Below, one piece after another: positions 27,891 through 36,225 of a DNA stretch of 64,000 bases. Below the pieces are notes generated by a model. That model saw only the letters and a program-made list of their open reading frames with translations. It did not search any database and was not told the origin of the DNA. The first letter of the stretch is position 1, and the number at the start of each line of letters is the position of its first letter. Origin of the DNA: Cryptosporangium arvum DSM 44712 (lineage in GTDB: Bacteria > Actinomycetota > Actinomycetes > Mycobacteriales > Cryptosporangiaceae); the NCBI RefSeq assembly GCF_000585375.1, contig NZ_KK073874.1, positions 8,095,913 through 8,159,912 on the forward strand. Direction: 5' to 3'. A program made the position numbers and the translations under genes.

Positions 27891-28655
27891 ATGACGACGT
27901 CTACGCGGCCGGGCACGTTCGTGTGCTGCGGTGTCCATATCGAAGCAGTCACCCGTCAGCCGGCGGCTGATCTGGTCGTCGACTCGCACTACGGCCAGGC
28001 CCGGGCCACGCACCTGTGCAACGCGTACACGCTGTCGCTGGCGGTCCGGGACGAGAAGTTCCGGGCCCTGCTCAACGACGCCGACATCAACTTCGCCGAC
28101 GGTCACTACGTCGCGATGGTTGGCCGGCGCCGCGGGTACCCCGACATGAACGCGCGTACCTACGGTCCGGACCTGATGGCCGACGTGATCGACCAGGGCC
28201 GCACACGCAACCTCAAGCACTACCTCTACGGGGCCTCGCCCTCCACGGTGCAGCAGCTGGCGGAGAAGCTGGGTGAGCGCTTCCCCGGCGCGGAGTTCGT
28301 CGGGGTGGAATCCCCGCCGTTCCGGGCACTGACCCCGGAGGAAGCCGACGAGCTGGTGGCTCGCGTCGAGGAAGCCAAGCCGGACGTGTTCTGGGTCGGG
28401 CTCGGCACGCCCCGGCAGGACGAGTTCGTCGCCGCGTACACCAAGCGGCTGAACTGCACGGTGGTACCGGTGGGCGCCGCGTTCGACTTCCACGCGGGGA
28501 ACAAGCCCTCGGCGCCGGCGGCGGTGCAGAAGTACGGCATGGAGTGGGCGTACCGGCTGGCCACCGAGCCGCGCCGGCTCTGGAAGCGGTACCTCGTCGG
28601 TAACCCGATCTTCGTCTACGGGGCGTTGACCGATCGCTGGCGCAAGCAGGCATGA
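27891..28655 (+). CDS. WecG/TagA/CpsF family glycosyltransferase (GT26)
   Basis: Encodes 254 residues. Diagnostic motifs are NADINFADGHYV-like DADINFADG near residue 62, GLGTPRQDEFV near 175 and VPVGAAFDFHAG near 197, followed by the EW-x-YRL-x-EPRRLWKRYL tail. The family adds a ManNAc-type sugar to a lipid-linked precursor in teichoic acid, ECA or capsule assembly. There is no Shine-Dalgarno sequence before the ATG, but TAAGCT (27876-27881) sits about ten bases upstream, so a leaderless or near-leaderless transcript is likely. Confidence 0.9.
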   Translation: MTTSTRPGTFVCCGVHIEAVTRQPAADLVVDSHYGQARATHLCNAYTLSLAVRDEKFRALLNDADINFADGHYVAMVGRRRGYPDMNARTYGPDLMADVIDQGRTRNLKHYLYGASPSTVQQLAEKLGERFPGAEFVGVESPPFRALTPEEADELVARVEEAKPDVFWVGLGTPRQDEFVAAYTKRLNCTVVPVGAAFDFHAGNKPSAPAAVQKYGMEWAYRLATEPRRLWKRYLVGNPIFVYGALTDRWRKQA

Positions 28656-28694
28656 AAAAACGCCCGCCCCGGAGAACCGGGGCGGGCGTTCTTG
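28655..28694. terminator. Bidirectional Rho-independent terminator
   Basis: A 12-bp perfect stem (cgcccgccccgg / ccggggcgggcg) with an agaa loop, flanked by aaaaaa on the left and ttctt on the right. It ends rplL transcription (minus, with a true U-tract) and wecG transcription (plus). Confidence 0.92.
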
Positions 28695-28706
28695 TGTACG
28701 GCAGAC

Positions 28707-29096
28707 TTACTTGACCGACACCGTGGCGCCGGCGGCCTCGAGCTGAGCCTTGGCCTTGTCCGCGGTCTCCTTGTTGGCCTTCTCCAGGACGGGCTTGGGC
28801 GCGCCGTCAACCAGGTCCTTGGCCTCCTTCAGGCCGAGGCTGGTGAGGGCACGCACCTCCTTGATGACCTGGATCTTCTTCTCGCCGGCCGACTCGAGGA
28901 CGACGTCGAACTCGTCCTTCTCCTCGGGGGCCTCAGCGGCGGCACCGGGGCCGGCCGGGCCGGCAACGGCGACGGCAGCCGGAGCGGCGGCCTTGACGTC
29001 GAAGGTCTCCTCGAAGAGCTTCACGAACTCGGAGAGCTCGATGAGCGTCATTTCCTTGAACGACTCGAGCAGGTCGGCCGAGCTGAGCTTCGCCAT
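28707..29096 (-). CDS. rplL: 50S ribosomal protein L7/L12
   Basis: Encodes 129 residues: N-terminal dimerisation domain ([16 protein letters not shown]), an Ala/Gly/Pro hinge near residues 35-55, and the C-terminal factor-binding domain ([20 protein letters not shown] near residue 70). It forms the ribosomal stalk that recruits translation GTPases. AAGGA is ten bases before the ATG. Forms an operon with rplJ (42-base gap). Unusually, rpoB does not follow; a strong terminator does. Confidence 0.97.
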   Translation of the reverse strand: MAKLSSADLLESFKEMTLIELSEFVKLFEETFDVKAAAPAAVAVAGPAGPGAAAEAPEEKDEFDVVLESAGEKKIQVIKEVRALTSLGLKEAKDLVDGAPKPVLEKANKETADKAKAQLEAAGATVSVK

Positions 29097-29138
29097 GTCA
29101 GGCGGTTCCTTTCAGGGTTGAATTCGATGGGGCGAGGC

Positions 29139-29717
29139 TCACGCCTCGGGAGCGGCCTCTTCGGAAGCAGCCGCTTCGGAAGAGCCGCCTTCGGCGGCCT
29201 TCTTCTCTTGCAGCGCCAGGGCGAGCCGGGCGAGCTGAGTGGGCAGCGCGTTGAACGTCGCGGCCGCCTGGGCCATCTTCGCCTGCATGGCGCCCGCGAG
29301 CTTCGCGAGCAGAACCTCGCGCGACTCGAGGTCGGCCAGCTTCTTGATGTCGTCGGCGGAAAGCTTCTTCCCGTCGAGGACACCACCCTTGACGACAAGC
29401 AGCGGGTTCGCCTTCGCGAAGTCCCGCAGGCCCTTGGCGGCCTCGACCGGGTCACCCTTGACGAACGCGATCGCGGTCGGACCGGTCAGCAGCTCGTCGA
29501 TGTCGGTGATACCGGCGTCGCGCGCGGCGATCTTGGCCAGCGTGTTCTTGGTCACCGCGTAGGTCGTCTCGCGACCGAGCGAGCGACGCAGCTCGGTCAT
29601 CTGCGCCATCGTCAGACCGCGGTACTCGGTGAGCACCGCTGCGGACGAGTCGCGGAATCCACCGGCGAGCTCAGCCACCGCGGACGCCTTGTCGGGGCGA
29701 ACCTGCGTGTCAGCCAT
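29139..29717 (-). CDS. rplJ: 50S ribosomal protein L10
   Basis: Encodes 192 residues starting [20 protein letters not shown]10 anchors L7/L12 dimers to 23S rRNA and represses its own operon. Conserved [17 protein letters not shown] and [13 protein letters not shown] are present near residues 25-60; the C-terminal Ala/Glu-rich tail is the L7/L12-binding helix region. The ATG follows AGGAGG. The longer open frame upstream is the untranslated L10 leader. Confidence 0.97.
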   Translation of the reverse strand: MADTQVRPDKASAVAELAGGFRDSSAAVLTEYRGLTMAQMTELRRSLGRETTYAVTKNTLAKIAARDAGITDIDELLTGPTAIAFVKGDPVEAAKGLRDFAKANPLLVVKGGVLDGKKLSADDIKKLADLESREVLLAKLAGAMQAKMAQAAATFNALPTQLARLALALQEKKAAEGGSSEAAASEEAAPEA

Positions 29718-29719
29718 GG

Positions 29720-29910
29720 GCCTCCTCTCTCGTAACTCGGGCTGGTCACACCCGCCTGAAACGAGAGACGCCCCGGCGCAGGGCGCACGGGGCAGCACAC
29801 AGGATTAAGAAGTCCTACGAGCGACCGTCCGGCCTGCGCGGGTCGCCCGCGTTCAGCGGGACCTTCGGCTGCGCGAGCGCAGCGACCAGCGGTCTTCGGT
29901 GGAATGTCGC
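29720..29910 (-). promoter_or_regulatory. L10 (rplJ-rplL) autoregulatory mRNA leader
   Basis: About 190 untranslated bases precede rplJ. On the RNA strand I see the conserved-looking elements ACCGAAGACCGCTGG, GAAGGTCCCGC and GCGCAGGCCGGACGG, then a GC-rich stem (GCCCCGTGCGC / GCGCCGGGGC) before the ribosome-binding site. This layout matches the Rfam L10-leader class as I remember it, in which L10(L12)4 binds the leader and blocks translation. A covariance search would confirm it. Confidence 0.65.
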
Positions 29911-29915
29911 TTCAA

Positions 29916-29944
29916 AGCGTACCTGAACTCCAGCGAAACACGAA
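29916..29944 (-). promoter_or_regulatory. Candidate promoter of rplJ-rplL
   Basis: Minus strand TTCGTG (29939-29944) and TACGCT (29916-29921) with 17-base spacing, just downstream of the rplA terminator and just upstream of the L10 leader. The location is right; the -35 match is weak. Confidence 0.4.
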
Positions 29945-29978
29945 AAAGGGCGACCCCCGCTGGGGCCGCCCTTTTTCG
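29941..29978 (-). terminator. Rho-independent terminator after rplA
   Basis: Perfect 12-bp stem (cgaaaaagggcg / cgccctttttcg) with an inner cccc/gggg pairing, starting 11 bases past the rplA stop. The minus-strand RNA ends in a U-rich arm. It separates rplK-rplA from rplJ-rplL. Confidence 0.9.
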
Positions 29979-29988
29979 CTCAGGGAAT

Positions 29989-30705
29989 TCAGACCGCGGG
30001 GTCTTCCTCGGTGAGGTTGCGCGCGCGGTTCGGGTCGACCGGGATGCCCGGGCCCATCGTGGTGGTGAAGGTGACCTTCTTCAGGAACTTGCCCTTCGCC
30101 GCCGACGGCTTCGCCCGGTTGATCTCGTCGAGCGCGGCCGCGTAGTTCTCGACCAGCTTCGTGTCGTCGAAGCTCGCCTTGCCGATGACGAGGTGCAGGT
30201 TGGCCTGCTTGTCGACGCGGAAGTTGATCTTTCCGCCCTTGATCTCGTTCACGGCCTTGGTGACGTCCGGCGTGACCGTGCCCGTCTTCGGGTTCGGCAT
30301 GAGGCCGCGCGGGCCCAGGATCCGCGCGATCTTGCCGACCTTGGACATCTGGTCCGGGGTCGCGATGGCGGCGTCGAAGTCGAGCCACCCGCCCTGGATC
30401 CGCTCGATCAGGTCGTCCGAGCCCACCGCGTCGGCGCCGGCGGTCTCGGCCTGCGCGGCCTTGTCGCCCACCGCGAACACGATGACCCGAGCGGTCTTAC
30501 CGGTGCCGTGCGGCAGGTTGACCGTGCCACGCACCATCTGGTCGGCCTTGCGCGGGTCGACGCCCAGCCGGATCGCGACCTCGACGGTCGCGTCGTACTT
30601 GGTGGTACTGGTGCTCTTGGCCAGCCGCGCCGCCTCCAGCGGGCTGTAGAGCTTGGTCTTGTCGATCGTCTCCGCGGCTGCGCGGTACGCCTTGCTGCGT
30701 GGCAT
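29989..30705 (-). CDS. rplA: 50S ribosomal protein L1
   Basis: Encodes 238 residues, full length. L1 forms the mobile stalk that moves E-site tRNA and in many bacteria represses the rplK-rplA mRNA. The L1 signature [19 protein letters not shown] is near residue 125. It lies 69 bases downstream of rplK. Confidence 0.98.
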   Translation of the reverse strand: MPRSKAYRAAAETIDKTKLYSPLEAARLAKSTSTTKYDATVEVAIRLGVDPRKADQMVRGTVNLPHGTGKTARVIVFAVGDKAAQAETAGADAVGSDDLIERIQGGWLDFDAAIATPDQMSKVGKIARILGPRGLMPNPKTGTVTPDVTKAVNEIKGGKINFRVDKQANLHLVIGKASFDDTKLVENYAAALDEINRAKPSAAKGKFLKKVTFTTTMGPGIPVDPNRARNLTEEDPAV

Positions 30706-30774
30706 TTCTGCTCCTAGTGGCTATGGAGTCCGTGGTTAGTGAGCCGCGCCCGGCTCTCCCACGACTTCTTCAGT

Positions 30775-31209
30775 TCAGTCCTGGACCGTGATGCCCATGG
30801 ACCGGGCAGTGCCGGCGATGATCTTCGCGGCCTGGTCGATGTCGATCGCGTTGAGGTCGACCATCTTGGTCTCGGCGATCTGCCGGACCTGCTCCTGCGT
30901 GACCGTGGCGACCTTCGTCTTGTGCGGCTCGCCCGAGCCCTTCGGCACACCGGCGGCCTTGAGCAGCAGCCGCGCAGCCGGCGGGGTCTTGGTGACGAAC
31001 GTGAACGACCGGTCCTCGTACACCGAGATCTCGACCGGGACGATGTCGCCCCGCTGCGACTCGGTGGCCGCGTTGTAGGCCTTGCAGAACTCCATGATGT
31101 TCACGCCGTGCTGACCCAGCGCGGGGCCGACCGGCGGGGCCGGCGTCGCGGCGCCGGCCTTGATCTGGAGCTTGATGATCGCGGAAAGCTTCTTCTTCTT
31201 GGGAGGCAT
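30775..31209 (-). CDS. rplK: 50S ribosomal protein L11
   Basis: Encodes 144 residues. L11 binds the GTPase-associated centre of 23S rRNA and is needed for RelA-type stringent signalling. The N-terminal proline-rich switch ([19 protein letters not shown] near residue 17) and the C-terminal RNA-binding domain are intact. It follows nusG by 53 bases. Confidence 0.98.
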   Translation of the reverse strand: MPPKKKKLSAIIKLQIKAGAATPAPPVGPALGQHGVNIMEFCKAYNAATESQRGDIVPVEISVYEDRSFTFVTKTPPAARLLLKAAGVPKGSGEPHKTKVATVTQEQVRQIAETKMVDLNAIDIDQAAKIIAGTARSMGITVQD

Positions 31210-31262
31210 CTTCCTGGGCTTCCTGGGCTTTACTGCAGACCCCCGGTATCTCCGGAGGAAAC

Positions 31263-32006
31263 TTAGATCTTCGAGACCTGGTTGAAGTTCAGCTCGACCG
31301 GCGTCTCGCGGCCGAAGATCGAGACCAGCACCTTCAACTTCTGGGCGTCCGGATTAATTTCGCTGATCGACGCCGGCAGCGTGGCGAACGCGCCCTCGGT
31401 GACCGTGACCGAATCGCCGACCTCGAAGTCGACGACCTTGACCGGCGCCTTGACCTCTTTCTGCACGGTCGGCGCGAGGATCTTCACGACCTCTTCGAGG
31501 CTCAGCGGGCTCGGCCGGTCGGCACGCGAGGTGGCGCCGACGAAACCCGTCACGCCCGGCGTGTTGCGCACCGCGGACCAGGACTCGGGCGTCAGCTCCA
31601 TCCGCACCAGCAGGTAGCCGGGGAAGACCTTCGACTGGACCTGCTGCCGCTTGCCGTTCTTGACCTCGGTGACCTCCTGGGTGGGCACCTCGATCTGGAA
31701 GATGAAGTCTTCGACGTTCAGCGAGTTGATGCGGCTCTCGAGGTTCGTCTTGACCTTGTTCTCATAGCCCGCGTAGGAGTGCACGACGTACCACTCGCCG
31801 GGGGCCATCCGCAGAGCGCGGCGCAGCTCCTCCACGGGGTCTTCGTCAACCTCAGCCACGGGAGCCGGAGCCTGGACCGCCTCGACGTCGGCCGACGCCT
31901 CGGCGTCATCGGACAGGGCTTCGGTCTCGCCTCCCTCGGGAAGGCGGTATTCCTCGTCGTAGTCGGGCACGCGATGGCTCTTCTCTGTCTGTGGGTGTTG
32001 ATCCAT
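31263..32006 (-). CDS. nusG: Transcription antitermination factor NusG
   Basis: Encodes 247 residues. An acidic disordered head of about 65 residues, typical of actinobacteria, precedes the NGN domain ([19 protein letters not shown] near residue 70; [12 protein letters not shown] near 122) and a C-terminal KOW domain ([18 protein letters not shown] near 190). It binds RNA polymerase and links it to Rho or the ribosome through S10. Sixty bases separate it from secE. Confidence 0.97.
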   Translation of the reverse strand: MDQHPQTEKSHRVPDYDEEYRLPEGGETEALSDDAEASADVEAVQAPAPVAEVDEDPVEELRRALRMAPGEWYVVHSYAGYENKVKTNLESRINSLNVEDFIFQIEVPTQEVTEVKNGKRQQVQSKVFPGYLLVRMELTPESWSAVRNTPGVTGFVGATSRADRPSPLSLEEVVKILAPTVQKEVKAPVKVVDFEVGDSVTVTEGAFATLPASISEINPDAQKLKVLVSIFGRETPVELNFNQVSKI

Positions 32007-32066
32007 TGTTCCGCACGCGGACGCAAGACGAGGCCAACCCAGGTAGCGGGCCGGCCTCGGACTTAC

Positions 32067-32471
32067 CTAGGAGTCGCTGTTGGCTCCGAACGCCCACATC
32101 ACCAGCTTGGCAACACCGGCGTCCAGACCCCACACGATCGCGGTCATGACCGTCACGAAGACGACGACGACCGACGTGTAGGTGATCAACTCTTTGCGCG
32201 TCGGCCAGATGACCTTGCGCAGCTCGGCCACGACCTCGCGGATGAAGCGGATCAACCGGGAGATGGGGTTGGGGCGACGCTCTTTGGTGCCCTTGCGCGG
32301 GCCGTTGTCACCCGGACCCTTGCCGCCGCCTCGTGGCGTCTTCGGCGGCTTCGGCGTGTCGTCGGATGCAGACCGCTCTTCGGCAGCGACATCCTGGGCG
32401 CTGCCCTTACTGTCCGCCACCGGATCTGCCTTCTTCCGTCGTCGGTCGTTCCCAGCCAAGTCCGTCGTCAC
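32067..32471 (-). CDS. secE: Preprotein translocase subunit SecE
   Basis: Encodes 134 residues: a charged, disordered head of about 70 residues and then the single-span SecE core (NPISRLIRFIREVVAELRKV, then WPTRKELITYTSVVVVFV). SecE stabilises SecY in the membrane. The predicted GTG start has no good Shine-Dalgarno sequence and lies only 12 bases after the mature tRNA-Trp 3' end, so the mRNA 5' end may be made by tRNA processing; a TTG four codons later is an alternative. Confidence 0.92.
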   Translation of the reverse strand: MTTDLAGNDRRRKKADPVADSKGSAQDVAAEERSASDDTPKPPKTPRGGGKGPGDNGPRKGTKERRPNPISRLIRFIREVVAELRKVIWPTRKELITYTSVVVVFVTVMTAIVWGLDAGVAKLVMWAFGANSDS

Positions 32472-32483
32472 GTGTGTTCTGCG

Positions 32484-32556
<73 letters not shown>

Positions 32557-32587
32557 TTGTGCCCCACCAGAGTGGCGCACGTACATC

Positions 32588-32603
32588 CTTGCCTGAAGGC
32601 AAG
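32588..32603. promoter_or_regulatory. Palindrome between tRNA-Trp and aminotransferase
   Basis: cttgcct-ga-aggcaag has perfect seven-base arms. It lies 31 bases upstream of the tRNA and 141 bases before the aminotransferase start. It could be an operator or a weak hairpin; no regulator can be assigned. Confidence 0.3.
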
Positions 32604-32744
32604 CGCGACGACAACCCGCCGTCCAACCGTGGGTGGCGGGTCGGGCGTCAGCGCGCCCCAGAACGAAGAGTCTACGGGGTGGGCGACGTTTATCCCAAAC
32701 CGGTGCCCCGCAACGCGGGTGACGCGTCTGCCAGAGTAAGAGAC

Positions 32745-33968
32745 ATGACCGCAGCAGACACCAGCCCCGCCCGCCGCATCTCGAGCAAGGTGGGCGCCAT
32801 CGCCGAATCCGCCACCCTCGCCGTTGACGCCAAGGCCAAGGCCCTGAAGGCGGCCGGGCGTCCGGTGATCGGCTTCGGCGCCGGTGAGCCCGACTTCCCC
32901 ACCCCCGACTACGTCGTCCAGGCCGCGATCGCCGCCTGCAGCGACCCGGCGAACCACCGCTACACGCCGGCCGCCGGGCTGCCCGACCTGAAGAAGGCGA
33001 TCGCCGCCAAGACCCTGCGCGACACCGGCGTCGAGGTCGCCCCGAACCAGATCCTGGTCACCAACGGCGGCAAGCAGGCCGTCTACGAGGCGTTCGCGAC
33101 GCTCGTCGACGACGGTGACGAGGTCATCCTGCCCGCGCCGTACTGGACCACCTACCCGGAGGCGATCCGCCTGGCCGGCGGCGTCCCGGTCGACGTGATC
33201 GCCGACGAGACCCAGGACTACCTGGTGACCGTCGCGCAGCTCGAGGCCGCCCGCACGCCGCGCACGAAGGCGCTGCTGTTCTGCTCGCCGTCGAACCCCA
33301 CCGGCTCGGTCTACACCGCCGCGCAGGTCGAGGAGATCGGCCGCTGGGCGCTCGAGCACGGCATCTGGGTGATCACCGACGAGATCTACGAGCACCTCGT
33401 CTACGGCGACACCGAGTTCGTCTCGATCGTGAAGGCCGTCCCGGAACTCGCCGACCAGACCGTGATCCTCAACGGCGTCGCGAAGACCTACGCGATGACC
33501 GGCTGGCGCGTCGGGTGGCTCATCGGCCCGGCGGACGTCGTGAAGGCTGCTTCCAACCTGCAGTCGCACGCCACCTCGAACGTCTGCAACGTGGCGCAGC
33601 GGGCCGCGCTGGCCGCCGTTTCGGGTGACCTGTCCGCCGTCGACGAGATGAAGGTCGCGTTCGACCGGCGCCGCCAGACGATCGTCCGCATGCTCAACGA
33701 GATCGACGGTGTGTTCTGCCCGGAGCCCAAGGGCGCCTTCTACGCGTACCCGTCGGTGAAGGGGCTGATCGGCCGCTCGCTGCGCGGCGTGACGATCGAG
33801 TCGTCCGCGCAGCTCGCTTCGGTGGTCCTCGACGAGGCCGAGGTCGCGGTCGTCCCCGGCGAGGCGTTCGGCACGCCCGGTTATCTCCGGCTGTCCTACG
33901 CGCTCGGCGACGACGACATCGTCGAGGGCGTCAGCCGCCTCCAGAAGCTTCTCGCCGAAGCTCACTGA
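32745..33968 (+). CDS. Pyridoxal-phosphate aminotransferase, aspartate type (class I)
   Basis: Encodes 407 residues. Family features: [15 protein letters not shown] near residue 40, [14 protein letters not shown] near 107, PSNPTGSVY near 185, the PLP-binding lysine K247 in [15 protein letters not shown], and a C-terminal R-L-SYAL substrate-binding segment. It most resembles bacterial aspartate:2-oxoglutarate aminotransferases (subgroup Ib); substrate is inferred. No Shine-Dalgarno sequence precedes the ATG. It is transcribed against the flanking ribosomal genes and ends at a strong terminator. Confidence 0.93.
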   Translation: MTAADTSPARRISSKVGAIAESATLAVDAKAKALKAAGRPVIGFGAGEPDFPTPDYVVQAAIAACSDPANHRYTPAAGLPDLKKAIAAKTLRDTGVEVAPNQILVTNGGKQAVYEAFATLVDDGDEVILPAPYWTTYPEAIRLAGGVPVDVIADETQDYLVTVAQLEAARTPRTKALLFCSPSNPTGSVYTAAQVEEIGRWALEHGIWVITDEIYEHLVYGDTEFVSIVKAVPELADQTVILNGVAKTYAMTGWRVGWLIGPADVVKAASNLQSHATSNVCNVAQRAALAAVSGDLSAVDEMKVAFDRRRQTIVRMLNEIDGVFCPEPKGAFYAYPSVKGLIGRSLRGVTIESSAQLASVVLDEAEVAVVPGEAFGTPGYLRLSYALGDDDIVEGVSRLQKLLAEAH

Positions 33969-33973
33969 CCTGC

Positions 33974-34005
33974 CGAAGGCCCGGTGCGTCGACACCGGGC
34001 CTTCG
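33974..34005 (+). terminator. Rho-independent terminator after the aminotransferase
   Basis: Perfect 13-bp stem (cgaaggcccggtg / caccgggccttcg) with a six-base loop, followed by ttgttc. It starts five bases after the stop codon; it may also act on the facing MFS gene. Confidence 0.92.
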
Positions 34006-34097
34006 TTGTTCACGCCGATCCACTGAACACCGTGGGACGGGCGCCGTGCGGGGCCAGCGGCAAGCACTCATTCCGTGACCACCGCACGGGGCCCGCT

Positions 34098-35522
34098 TCA
34101 GGCCGGGATCGGCGCGGGCGCGGGTGCGGGGGCGGGCGCCGCGGGCTCGGGGGCGGATCGCTTCAGGCCCGGCACGAAGAGCGCGGCGACCGCTCCGGCC
34201 AGCACCACGCCGGCGCCGACCCAGGTCGCGACGCTGGTGCCGTCGGAGTACTCCTGCGCCGAGGCGTAGCTGCCGGTGTGCGAGAACACCGCGGCCAGCA
34301 CCGCCACCCCGAACACCCCGCCGATCTCGCGGATCGCGTTGTTCGCACCCGACGCGACGCCGGTGTCCTGCTGCGGCACCGAACTGAGCACCACGTTGGC
34401 GATCGGGACGAAGAACAGCGCCATCCCGATGCCGGAGACCACGAACGCCGGCCACTGCATCGAGTAGGCGGTGTCGGCCGACATGTTCGCGGCCAGCCAG
34501 GCGAGCCCGGCCGCCTGCATGAGCAGCCCGACGACGAGCAGCGGACGCCCGCCGATGCGGTCGGACAGCGGCCCGGCCAGCGGCGCGACGAGCATCGGCA
34601 TCGCCGTCCAGGGCAGCATCTTCAGACCGGCCTCGAACGGCCCGGAGCCCTGCACGGTCTGCAGGAACTGCGCGAGCAGGAAGATCGATCCGAACATCCC
34701 GAAGCTGAACAGCAGCGCGGTGACGTTGCTCGCGGCGAACCCACGGTCGCGGAACAGGCGCAGCGGCAGCATCGGGTGCTCGGTGCGCGCCTCCCAGGCG
34801 ACGAACAGCGCCGTGACGACCCCACCGACGATCAGCGAGCCGACGACCTCGAGGCTTCCCCAACCGGCCGCGTTGCCCCGGACGAGCCCCCAGACCACGC
34901 CGAACAGACCGACCGTGACGAGCGCGAGGCCGGGCAGGTCGAGCCGCTGCGCGACACCGCGGTCGGGCGACAGGCGGCGCAGCGCGATCGGCGCCAGCGC
35001 CAGGCCCACCGGGACGTTGATCCAGAAGATCCACTGCCACGCCCAGCCGTCCACGATCGCGCCGCCGACGAGCGGCCCGAACGCGACGCCGAGCCCGGAC
35101 ACCGCGCCCCAGACACCCAGCGCTGCTCCCCGTCGTTCCGGCGACACCGCGGCCGAGAGCATCGTCAGCGTGAGCGGCAGGATCATCGCGCCGCCGACAC
35201 CCTGCACCGCGCGGGCGGCGATCAGCGTGCCGATGTTCGGCGCGACCGCGGCCAGCGCGGACGCCACCGTGAACAGCGCGATGCCCAGCCCGAGGATCCG
35301 GCGCCGGCCGAAGCGCTCACCGAGCGAGGCTCCGGTGAGCAGCAGGACGCCGAACGTCAGCGTGTAGGCGTTGACGGTCCATTCCAGATCGGCGAGGTCG
35401 GCGTCGAGCGCGGTGCGGATCGCCGGCAGCGCGGTCGTCACGACCAGGTTGTCCAGCGACACCATGAACGCGGCGAGCGTGGTGACGAGGAACGTCCAGC
35501 GGGTGGTGGTGCTGGATGGCAT
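34098..35522 (-). CDS. MFS drug efflux transporter, DHA2 (EmrB/QacA) type
   Basis: Encodes 474 residues with about fourteen membrane segments. Motif A (GASLGERFGRRRILGLG near residue 65), the substrate-region SLDNLVVTTALPAI in segment 1 and GAVSGLGVAFGPLVGG (motif C, near 145) place it among proton-driven DHA2 multidrug exporters. The tail is an Ala/Pro repeat (PAPAPAPAPIPA). GGGAG is six bases before the ATG. A 23-bp operator shared with the tetR gene upstream lies at 35534-35556, so induction by the pumped compound through that TetR is likely. Confidence 0.92.
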   Translation of the reverse strand: MPSSTTTRWTFLVTTLAAFMVSLDNLVVTTALPAIRTALDADLADLEWTVNAYTLTFGVLLLTGASLGERFGRRRILGLGIALFTVASALAAVAPNIGTLIAARAVQGVGGAMILPLTLTMLSAAVSPERRGAALGVWGAVSGLGVAFGPLVGGAIVDGWAWQWIFWINVPVGLALAPIALRRLSPDRGVAQRLDLPGLALVTVGLFGVVWGLVRGNAAGWGSLEVVGSLIVGGVVTALFVAWEARTEHPMLPLRLFRDRGFAASNVTALLFSFGMFGSIFLLAQFLQTVQGSGPFEAGLKMLPWTAMPMLVAPLAGPLSDRIGGRPLLVVGLLMQAAGLAWLAANMSADTAYSMQWPAFVVSGIGMALFFVPIANVVLSSVPQQDTGVASGANNAIREIGGVFGVAVLAAVFSHTGSYASAQEYSDGTSVATWVGAGVVLAGAVAALFVPGLKRSAPEPAAPAPAPAPAPIPA

Positions 35523-35533
35523 TCTCGGCTCCC

Positions 35534-35556
35534 AAGTAGTGATCGGTCACTAACTT
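35534..35556. promoter_or_regulatory. Operator upstream of the MFS gene
   Basis: The plus-strand 23-mer AAGTAGTGATC then GGTCACTAACTT contains the inverted repeat TAGTGA-N4-TCACTA. It matches the site inside the tetR promoter (36162-36184, opposite strand) at 21 of 23 positions, and ends 12 bases from the MFS start codon, where a repressor would block transcription or initiation. Confidence 0.75.
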
Positions 35557-35571
35557 CAACGATCAAAGAAA

Positions 35572-35592
35572 AGTCCCGGGCGGGCCGGGACT
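35572..35592 (-). terminator. Rho-independent terminator after tetR
   Basis: Eight-base stem (agtcccgg / ccgggact) with a five-base loop; the minus-strand RNA continues with UUUUCUUU. It lies 8 bases past the tetR stop, so the MFS gene needs its own promoter. Confidence 0.85.
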
Positions 35593-35599
35593 CGTCGGA

Positions 35600-36154
35600 C
35601 TACGCGAACTTCAGCTGCCCACGCATCTCCTCGGGCAGACACATCTGCGCCCACGGTGCGTCGTGGTCGTGCAGCTGCATCGCCGCGACGACGTTCCAGA
35701 GCATGCCGCGGGCGAAGAACTCGCGGATCGAGTCCTCGTCGCAGCCGCCGATACGCGCGACGGCTTCCCAGAGGTGGCCGTAGCCGTCGCGGGTCGCGTC
35801 GCGGATTTCCGGTACGTCGCAGCGGGCGTAGGCCTGCATCTGGAGCATCAGGAGGTCGCGGTCGGCGATGAGCTTGCCGTAGGCCTCCCCCATCGCCACC
35901 ATCGCGTCCTCGCCGGCGAGGTTCTCGGTGACCTGTTCGAACGTGTCGAGGACGAGCCGGAAGCACTGCTCGACCGCGGCGACGAACAGAGCCTTCTTGT
36001 TGGGGAAAAGGCGGAAGAGGTAGGGCTGGCTGATACCGGCCCGGTGGGCGATCGTCTCGGTGCTGGTGCCGTCGAACCCAGCGCGGGCGAACTCGCTCAA
36101 CGCGGCGCTGAGCACCATCTTGCGTCGCTCGTCGGCGCTCAGTCGCGTTGTCAT
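35600..36154 (-). CDS. TetR-family repressor of the MFS efflux gene
   Basis: Encodes 184 residues. The N-terminal helix-turn-helix is clear (VLSAALSEFARAGFDGTSTE, AHRAGISQPYLFRLFPNKKA, residues 14-53); the remaining all-alpha domain would bind the inducer. The ATG at 36154 was chosen because the promoter -10 box ends only eight bases upstream: the mRNA is probably leaderless and longer starts would lie inside the promoter. The operator overlaps that promoter, so the gene is likely autorepressed. Confidence 0.9.
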   Translation of the reverse strand: MTTRLSADERRKMVLSAALSEFARAGFDGTSTETIAHRAGISQPYLFRLFPNKKALFVAAVEQCFRLVLDTFEQVTENLAGEDAMVAMGEAYGKLIADRDLLMLQMQAYARCDVPEIRDATRDGYGHLWEAVARIGGCDEDSIREFFARGMLWNVVAAMQLHDHDAPWAQMCLPEEMRGQLKFA

Positions 36155-36161
36155 GCGGCCT

Positions 36162-36190
36162 AAGTTATTGACCAATCACTACTTAGTCAA
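36162..36190 (-). promoter_or_regulatory. Promoter and operator of tetR (leaderless)
   Basis: Minus strand TTGACT (36185-36190) and TAACTT (36162-36167) with 17-base spacing. The start point falls on or beside the A of the ATG (36154). The spacer and -10 are covered by the 23-mer 36162-36184, nearly identical to the site before the MFS gene. Confidence 0.82.
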
Positions 36191-36225
36191 GCCCCGAAGG
36201 AGCCCCGCCGTGGCGGGGCTCGTCG

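Noticed and set aside
26847-28493. The open frame that would lengthen the GT4 glycosyltransferase to 941 residues
   Set aside because: The extra part is antisense to fcl and wecG and unlike any protein; the GT starts at the GTG of MKIVIAHNRY.
15299-28706. The polysaccharide locus as a mobile genomic island
   Set aside because: No integrase, transposase, direct repeats or tRNA attachment site were found at the borders, and composition does not differ visibly.
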